DNA from: Keguizhuia sedimenti
GTDB lineage: Bacteria > Pseudomonadota > Gammaproteobacteria > Burkholderiales > Burkholderiaceae_D
Length of the DNA: 64,000 bases
Assembly: GCA_030715135.1 (NCBI GenBank)
Contig: JAUYVH010000001.1
Location: 186,001 to 250,000 of the forward strand
Direction: 5' to 3'
Numbering within the stretch: the stretch's first letter is position 1; the number at the start of each line of letters is the position of its first letter. The notes beneath the pieces were generated by a model. That model worked only from the letters and a program-made list of their open reading frames with translations, was not told the origin of the DNA and ran no database searches. A program made the position numbers and the translations under genes. This document shows, piece by piece, positions 58,812-64,000 of this stretch.

Positions 58812-59138
58812 ATGGAACCTCGTTGCAGAGCAGGCGATCTTGCCATCGTTATCGTTGCACATAATCGTTCTAACGTCGGGCGTATCGTCAAAGTGCTTGC
58901 ACAGCATGACGGCAAGGGCGACCTTTTTTTCCATGACCACGCGTTGGTATGGGTGGTTGAGGCGCCACAGCCAATGACTTGGAGCATCGGCAAGAGACGT
59001 ATTCGCCGTAAACGCGGGCCTATTCCAGACTCATATTTAAAACCAATTCGGGGAAACCCCATCCGCCGTGATGTCGCGGCCCATCAGTCATTGTGCAGGT
59101 TCTGTAACTTCAGTGAAAAGCTGAGCGCGTTGACCTAA
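58812..59138 (+). CDS. hypothetical element protein (108 aa)
   Basis: Small basic protein. The ATG at 58812 has GGAG six bases upstream. The first ~45 residues (CRAGDLAIVIVAHNRSNVGRIVKVL) resemble short beta-barrel proteins from phages and islands that start with a 'PGDLAIV' strand, and a later W-V-V-E segment fits the same fold. The C-terminus is Arg-rich (GKRRIRRKRGPIPDSYLKPI) and ends with CRFCNF. Function unknown. Confidence 0.6.
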   Translation: MEPRCRAGDLAIVIVAHNRSNVGRIVKVLAQHDGKGDLFFHDHALVWVVEAPQPMTWSIGKRRIRRKRGPIPDSYLKPIRGNPIRRDVAAHQSLCRFCNFSEKLSALT

Positions 59139-59585
59139 ATGGTTAGTGCTTAGAGTTGGCGCCCGGTGGTCCATATTTTTATTCTTGCATATTGCCTACC
59201 GGGCACCAATCGTATGCGTACTAGAAAGTAAATTTATCGTTGACGCAATGCCGTCTTGCTCGATATTTGCGGAGGTAAGCAGTCTCAAAGCTCATTTGAA
59301 ATGGGACTGAAGGACCGACAGCATCCATCCTGATGTACAAGCAGGTGATCTTGGAAAAGCCTACTTAAATAACTTAGCAATAAGCGACCACAAGCTGATT
59401 GTTGTACGCGTATAGATGCGGTTATATGCAGCTCGTTTTGGATTCGTGATCCACCCCCACCCGCGAGGCGCTTTGATGCCGAGATTATGGCGGACAAATC
59501 GTGCTGGAGAAGTCCTTGCGGCAATCATCTTTTTTAAAGAAGGTTTTCGAATACCAAACTTCATTTTGGCCTCATTTGGGTTGGA
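59139..59585. other. gap between the 108-aa gene and the kinase gene
   Basis: No supported gene. An imperfect 12-bp inverted repeat, TTGGCGCCCGGT (59156-59167) and ACCGGGCACCAA (59198-59209), stands 17 nt past the 108-aa gene's stop and may be its terminator or a recombination scar. The kinase gene ends at the right border with no clear T-run terminator. Confidence 0.5.
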
Positions 59586-61529
59586 TTACACCACGCTCAT
59601 ATCGGCTTTCGCCTGAGCGTATTTTGTTGCTGCCTGCGCCAACTGCGCTTCAATTGCCTTTGCTTTTGACGTTGACTCTAGTCTGAAGCGGTTGAGTTCT
59701 GCCGGGCCAGCGGAGAGCGTCGTTTCAAGGACTTTCTTTCTCATTCCAATCTTCGCTCGGACAGAATTCACATCTGCCGCCGAGATAGCGAGGCGAGGAT
59801 TGAATACAAAACGGCGCTCACAAGATTTTCGCCAATCCACGACCACGCGGGTTAGTACATCGCCAAAGCCTTTCACAGCACGCACTTTGTTCCACTCGAC
59901 GTCTGCGGCAGTTTCAATTCCGAATGAACGCAGCGCCGCCTTCTTAGTGGGACCCACCCCAGAAATTGTCGCGTCCTCGATAAATATCTTGTCGAGGAAC
60001 TGGTGTTTTTGTCTCTGCTCCGCAGTTGCATGAAGCTTGTCTAGTTCGGCCTTTTCCATTGCAGGAAGTGACTTGTACTCTTCCCGACAATTTGCCAATT
60101 CCTGTTTCTTCTTCTGAAATTCTCCAGGGCCCGTTTCATTACGCAGCCGATTAACGAGGTTTTCGTACTCTTTCTGAGCCCGATCCAAGATGGCTTGACG
60201 ACGTCGACGCTCCTCTTCACGTTCGCTTGCGCCAATATTACTTGTTGATGCCCATCCAATCCAAGCAGCTATCGCCCAAACAAACCAAGCATCGGGGAAG
60301 ATCACAAACATTACAATGCTTATAATCACAATTGCTACTTTCCAAGCATGTGCTTGTCCCTCCCCTGGTATGCTGGCTGGAAGTGGCTGAGGTGAGGCAC
60401 TGATGTTAGCAATGTTTGGTGGTGCAACGGATGGGGGTGGCTGCACTGCCTCAATGAGTGCCCATACCTTAGCAAGGATAAAAGTGTTGTCAGACCCAGG
60501 AACATAGGCTGTGCCTAAGTCTATGAAATAGACTATCCCTTTACTTTCCATTGCACACCAGGGGCATTGAGAAAGATGGCCAGGAAAACGGTGCATGGAC
60601 GACATGCCACACTTTCTTAGCCCTGGTCGGAGTGAATCAAGCGCGGCAACCCATTGGTGTGCTGTTGGCCTATTCCCAGTCGCCCCCCTCTCGGTAAAAG
60701 CAAGGTGAAACATTGTTCCCATTGAGTCCGGCACTAAATTCATGGGAATCGTGTTTGGCGGCGGTGCGATTCCTCTATTTTGCCCATCGACTGCGTAAGC
60801 ATAGCGAAACGCCTTGATATCTGACTCCAGCGCCTCTCCGACTTCATTTCGTAGCGGCTTGCCAGAGAATGGATGCCTGCCGCCAAAGAGCAGATGAAAG
60901 ATAAGCAGCGCAAGTCCGAAATTATCGTGATTCGCGCTTCTCGTAACACCGCGGAAAGTTGAGAGGCCTTGTAACTCTGGTGGAGTAAAATGGGACACGC
61001 CCACTTCACAGAAGTGGACTGCTTTATTCGCAGTGATTTGGAATGAATCACAGTCAATAAGAACCACCTTGCTGTCTGACCCTACCATCACGTTTCCCTG
61101 ATTCACGTCCCCTAAAACATGACCATGCGTGTGAAGCGTTTCAAACGCGGCAGCGGTATTTCTAGCTACAAATAACAAGAAGTCCCAGGCAAGGTTTGGC
61201 CGTTCCTGACGGCGATGTGCTGGGCTATAGATGTTGTGAATGGGATCACGTCCAGTGACCTTCGGCATAAGAAAGCCGATTACGGGCCCGGCTGGGGACT
61301 CGTGCAAGGTTTCCTGCGGCCAAGCAGCGTAATTTAAGAGTGCATCGTCAGCATGCGACGCCATAAAGGCAAGCTTTGCTTGCTTTGCTTGATCTATCTT
61401 GCCTTTATAAAGCTTTGCAACTTGCTTGGGGAAGCCCGGCACTTCGAAAACTGTCCCTTCCCCTCCCTTACCAAGTTCACGGCCTAACTGGATGGGTTTG
61501 CCTGTAGAAGTAATTAGGGTCTTACCCAT
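59586..61529 (-). CDS. TerY-P triad kinase (YegI-like, kinase plus HhH domain)
   Basis: 647-aa protein. Residues ~10-300 are a serine/threonine kinase fold: Gly loop LGKGGEGTVFEVPG, ATP Lys in QVAKLYKGK, catalytic loop HVLGDVNQGNVMV, metal-binding LIDCDSFQI in place of DFG, and a HDNFGLALLIFHLLF helix. A short Cys/His zinc-ribbon (CGMSSMHRFPGHLSQCPWC, ~308-328) follows. Two membrane-like segments lie at ~390-430, then a coiled coil, then two helix-hairpin-helix motifs (ISGVGPTKKAALRSFGI and VRAVKGFGDVLTRVV) that may bind DNA. This matches E. coli YegI and the kinase of the TerY-P triad. It starts 5 nt after the PP2C stop: one operon. Confidence 0.9.
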   Translation of the reverse strand: MGKTLITSTGKPIQLGRELGKGGEGTVFEVPGFPKQVAKLYKGKIDQAKQAKLAFMASHADDALLNYAAWPQETLHESPAGPVIGFLMPKVTGRDPIHNIYSPAHRRQERPNLAWDFLLFVARNTAAAFETLHTHGHVLGDVNQGNVMVGSDSKVVLIDCDSFQITANKAVHFCEVGVSHFTPPELQGLSTFRGVTRSANHDNFGLALLIFHLLFGGRHPFSGKPLRNEVGEALESDIKAFRYAYAVDGQNRGIAPPPNTIPMNLVPDSMGTMFHLAFTERGATGNRPTAHQWVAALDSLRPGLRKCGMSSMHRFPGHLSQCPWCAMESKGIVYFIDLGTAYVPGSDNTFILAKVWALIEAVQPPPSVAPPNIANISASPQPLPASIPGEGQAHAWKVAIVIISIVMFVIFPDAWFVWAIAAWIGWASTSNIGASEREEERRRRQAILDRAQKEYENLVNRLRNETGPGEFQKKKQELANCREEYKSLPAMEKAELDKLHATAEQRQKHQFLDKIFIEDATISGVGPTKKAALRSFGIETAADVEWNKVRAVKGFGDVLTRVVVDWRKSCERRFVFNPRLAISAADVNSVRAKIGMRKKVLETTLSAGPAELNRFRLESTSKAKAIEAQLAQAATKYAQAKADMSVV

Positions 61530-61534
61530 ATAAC

Positions 61535-62299
61535 TTATTGAGCTAAGAGTATAGCTAGCGCGAGAGTCTTGTCGTCATCCGTTCGCTCATTGACTGCGTC
61601 GCTGTTCAAGAATCGTGCAAGCGCTTCTTGTATTTCGTCTTCCTGATCTGCCGTAGCTGCGGACAACACCTTAAAAAACGGTGTGAAGAATGGCTCGTGC
61701 ACAGTGTTTGTCGCAAGCTGAAGTGCAAGGCGTTGAATCCCATCAGTAAATGCAGCTGCACGCAAGACAGGTGAACTGAACGCTTTAGTCATAAGCGTAC
61801 TGATTGCATCTTCATCAGTAACAAAATGTGTGGAATTCGCGTATTCGCCTCCCATTGGCGCAATCGGAACTTCCAGGCCATTTCCGATATCAACAACGAT
61901 CGCCCCATCTCCAACTTGCATCAAAAGCGTACTTTGTCCAGTGGAAACAAGTCCAAGGAATGTTGTCGCAAAATCTCTTGCCTTCAGTCCTGATTGCGCT
62001 GCCTTCGTGTAAAGACAATCTCGAACAGCCATTACACAGTCGACTGCGAAGCTATCGCTCAGCCCAAATTCAGGCTGAGCCAAGGCTCCCTGCATAAATG
62101 CTGCCGCAGCCTGAATCGCTAACTCGGCACCTTCCCCGCCATGTGGCGCGCTACCAGCACCATCAGCCACGAAAAGCGCCAGAACTGGCGGACGCCCCTC
62201 GCGCGTTTCAACAGTAGCCCAGCAGCTATCCTGGCAGCCTTGGCCAATTGCACTATGAGAAGTGCCTACCGCACAGGCAGATACGACTCTCCAGTTCAC
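61535..62299 (-). CDS. TerY-P triad PP2C-family phosphatase (YegK-like)
   Basis: 254-aa PP2C-type Ser/Thr phosphatase. Metal-binding Asp motifs: the N-terminal [37 protein letters not shown] (DGxG), [13 protein letters not shown] and the C-terminal [13 protein letters not shown]; all ligands expected for the two-metal centre are visible. It should reverse phosphorylation by the kinase encoded next. The start is GTG and overlaps the vWA gene stop by 4 nt (GTGA), so it is translationally coupled. Matches YegK and the phosphatase of the TerY-P triad. Confidence 0.9.
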   Translation of the reverse strand: MNWRVVSACAVGTSHSAIGQGCQDSCWATVETREGRPPVLALFVADGAGSAPHGGEGAELAIQAAAAFMQGALAQPEFGLSDSFAVDCVMAVRDCLYTKAAQSGLKARDFATTFLGLVSTGQSTLLMQVGDGAIVVDIGNGLEVPIAPMGGEYANSTHFVTDEDAISTLMTKAFSSPVLRAAAFTDGIQRLALQLATNTVHEPFFTPFFKVLSAATADQEDEIQEALARFLNSDAVNERTDDDKTLALAILLAQ

Positions 62300-62961
62300 A
62301 CCACTGTCCAGCCAGAAGGTGGAGGAAGGGCCACGTCGGTGCCTGGCGTAGACTGCGATACGCGCTGCAATGAGCTAGATAGCCATGTGAACAGCTCGCG
62401 AAACTTCAGGCCATCTAAGGACATAGGCGTGCGGGTGCTAATTTGGGACAGTACATCCATATTTGCACCTCTTATGCCGACAGTGAAAAATGCGAACTTC
62501 TTTGATGCTTCGCCTTCACGCACAGCCGCAGCTGCAGATTTCCATTCGTCAGTTGGGCCACCGTCAGTGATCAGAAAAATCCAGGGGCGGTAGTAAGAGA
62601 TGCCATTGTTTCGATACTCCTCTTTCCTTCTCTGGACAAGCTCAATTGCTTGGCGAATCGCTTCGCCCATCGGCGTGTCTCCCTGAGCTCTTAGAGTAGG
62701 GGGATAGAATGTTGAAGCAGACTGAAACGGCATTTCTACTTGTGCCGGCCCAAAGGTGACGATGGCTACCTCAACCCGCTTCATGGCGAGCGAATCCGCC
62801 GCAAGCTCATCTTTGAATAGAGTAAGACCGGTGTTTAGCTCTGCAATTGGCTGCCCATCCATCGAGCCTGACACATCCAGCAAAAGAACGCATGGGCAAC
62901 GCGGTTCGGGATTGCTTGCAAAGTCGTCAGCTGCAAGTCCGAATGTAATTTGTTCTGGCAT
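62296..62961 (-). CDS. terY: TerY-like von Willebrand A domain protein (YegL-like)
   Basis: 221-aa protein that is almost entirely a vWA domain. The MIDAS is complete: [15 protein letters not shown] (DxSxS), the Thr in [15 protein letters not shown], and the Asp in [13 protein letters not shown]. The family helix [18 protein letters not shown] and the [13 protein letters not shown] strand follow TerY/YegL text. It likely binds a metal-coordinated partner and is thought to be regulated by the kinase and phosphatase. First gene of the triad operon. The ATG at 62961 has GGGG upstream; a GTG two codons earlier is possible. Confidence 0.92.
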   Translation of the reverse strand: MPEQITFGLAADDFASNPEPRCPCVLLLDVSGSMDGQPIAELNTGLTLFKDELAADSLAMKRVEVAIVTFGPAQVEMPFQSASTFYPPTLRAQGDTPMGEAIRQAIELVQRRKEEYRNNGISYYRPWIFLITDGGPTDEWKSAAAAVREGEASKKFAFFTVGIRGANMDVLSQISTRTPMSLDGLKFRELFTWLSSSLQRVSQSTPGTDVALPPPSGWTVV

Positions 62962-63222
62962 TCTCACCCCAATAGTTTATTAATTGCAATTAGAATGATA
63001 ACAAATCAGTTGGGTATTCAACTATAAACTTAAAGTTATACTGCTGGCTGCCTTAAGTACTTATCAATGGTTTAGCGTGCTGAATCGCTCTATTTGAATG
63101 ACAGGCAAAAAAAATTCTGATTGGAAATGAGAACTGTCTGGATTAAATGCGAGTTGATTTAATTTAGTTTCGCTTTAACAACTACCCCCTAAAAGGAGCC
63201 ATTATCAATTTTCTATATTTAG
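62962..63222 (-). promoter_or_regulatory. AT-rich upstream region of the triad operon
   Basis: This gap is clearly more AT-rich than the core genes. On the minus strand a TTGAAT (63033-63028) lies 15 nt before TATCAT (63012-63007), a weak promoter candidate about 45 nt upstream of terY. No operator repeats were recognised. Confidence 0.35.
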
Positions 63223-64000
63223 TTAAGCGCCTGTTTTGCTTTCTATTGAAGTTAGGCTATATCGAGCCGCCATGTACTCCTTCTTGGTTCGATTTGTCGT
63301 CGAAGAAGAAATGTTATTCAAATACGGAATTACAGAAACAAGGCTAGCCTCTGACAAATTCCATAACCTTGGCTCCATTGTCCTCCGCGCATTCAGGTTG
63401 ATTAACGCTGACATGTCGATACTGGCTGCATTTGAAAACTCAAGCGTAAGAGCTCCAGATGGTGCGCGTTTGATATAGGCTTCGCCCTCATCCTTCAACC
63501 GGAAGCACATCACCGATCCATCCGAGAAAGGTATATCCGGCTCATGCTGAATCGGCGCTGCCACCTTTAAACGAACCTTCTCCTTTTGTTCGAACCGTTC
63601 CGCGATGCGCTGCGCATGGGCTCGTTCCTTCTCCGCCACTTCCACTTCGAGTTCTGCGTGCAGCCGTTGGGCGAGCTCCTCTCGTCTACTGTGATAGATC
63701 CATTCTTTTTCCGGACAGGATTCCAGCAATAATCGATGCAACGCATCGCGGTCGACGGTCCGTTCAAAGCGCTTCAAATTGATGCGTATTGCAGAGGCGC
63801 CAATCTTTTTAATGTGTGTACGCTTCGTTTCATCCACGTCATGAGTAACAACGATTTCGATCAATAGCTTCCGACCATTGGATACCGCAACGACATCAGG
63901 GCGGATAGGATGGACACTGTATTCAAGATAGACCGTATCCAAGGCAATCTCTTGCTCTGGAAAAGTTTTGGATTTACTCAGCGTCTCCCCGTAAGACGTT
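63223..64000 (-). CDS. CoiA-like PD-(D/E)XK nuclease family protein, N-terminus beyond the window
   Basis: Partial: the frame is open to base 64000 and the internal TTG at 63942 is probably not the start. After SKSKTFPEQEIALDTVYLEY comes the nuclease core IRPDVVAVSNGRKLLIEIVVTHDVDETKRTHI: Asp, then Glu in IEIVVTH, then the usual helix with Lys, as in CoiA-like proteins. A coiled helix rich in Glu/Arg/Lys follows, then a C-terminal beta-rich part of unknown role. CoiA relatives occur in competence and in defence or mobile loci. It lies 261 nt upstream of the TerY triad on the same strand. The missing N-terminus usually carries a zinc-binding motif. Confidence 0.75.
   Translation of the reverse strand, partial: TSYGETLSKSKTFPEQEIALDTVYLEYSVHPIRPDVVAVSNGRKLLIEIVVTHDVDETKRTHIKKIGASAIRINLKRFERTVDRDALHRLLLESCPEKEWIYHSRREELAQRLHAELEVEVAEKERAHAQRIAERFEQKEKVRLKVAAPIQHEPDIPFSDGSVMCFRLKDEGEAYIKRAPSGALTLEFSNAASIDMSALINLNARRTMEPRLWNLSEASLVSVIPYLNNISSSTTNRTKKEYMAARYSLTSIESKTGA

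Noticed and set aside
59416..59616. 66-aa plus-strand ORF in the gap beside the kinase gene
   Set aside because: No supported start or homology, and it runs into the antisense of the kinase C-terminus.
1..64000. CRISPR arrays and insertion sequences
   Set aside because: No regularly spaced repeats of 25-40 nt and no transposase-like protein were seen; the only recombinase is the integrase at 51.5 kb.

Overview
The window looks like a chromosomal segment of a betaproteobacterium in the Burkholderiales, most plausibly Oxalobacteraceae (Herminiimonas/Herbaspirillum-like). This rests on gene order and family membership: nudB-aspS-DUF502-fmdB, ubiE-ubiJ-ubiB, a 1333-residue DUF3683/FAD/Fe-S oxidoreductase next to a HIT gene, ptsN-hprK-rapZ, and lolB-ispE-tRNA-Gln-prs-rplY-pth-ychF. 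No species call was made by search.

Layout. 1-1.5 kb: RNase P RNA, a small disordered protein and a stand-alone SWIB-domain protein. 1.6-8 kb: a KaiC-like double ATPase overlapping a hybrid histidine kinase, then a stress-flavoured group (UspA, an HtpX-like protein that has lost its zinc-protease motif, an Alx/TerC membrane protein, a RaiA/HPF-like protein). 8.4-14.8 kb: a beta-oxidation operon (acyl-CoA dehydrogenase, FadN-type fusion, thiolase, enoyl-CoA hydratase). 15-23 kb: hslR, clsB with a ybhP-like gene, nudB, aspS, DUF502, fmdB and a sodium:solute symporter. 23-31.5 kb: ubiB-ubiJ-ubiE, DUF971, HIT and the DUF3683 oxidoreductase. 31.6-38.3 kb: yqaA-like, ilvA, queF, ptsN, hprK, rapZ and a LON-domain protein. 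38.3-42.4 kb: mutY and mutM flanking a dynamin-like GTPase. 42.5-51.3 kb: a TPR lipoprotein, lolB, ispE, tRNA-Gln, prs, rplY, pth, an MFS transporter and ychF.

From about 51.4 kb to the right edge the sequence is accessory. A P4-type tyrosine integrase directly follows the ychF terminator. Then come an uncharacterised 333-residue protein, an AlpA-like regulator, a DUF3987 primase/helicase-like protein, a repeat-containing protein and a zinc-binding GGFGSG protein; this looks like the control/replication module of an integrative element. After two gene-poor gaps the cargo is a TerY-P phosphorylation triad (vWA, PP2C phosphatase, YegI-like kinase with HhH motifs) in one tight minus-strand operon. 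Upstream of it lies a CoiA-like PD-(D/E)XK nuclease cut by the window edge. The right end of the element is not visible.

Most promising for follow-up: the triad with its nuclease neighbour (probable defence or stress cargo), two facing arrays of a GCTAY pentamer embedded at the start of the gene after the DUF3987 protein (possible replication or binding site), the dynamin-like GTPase between the two GO-repair genes, and the HtpX pseudo-protease.
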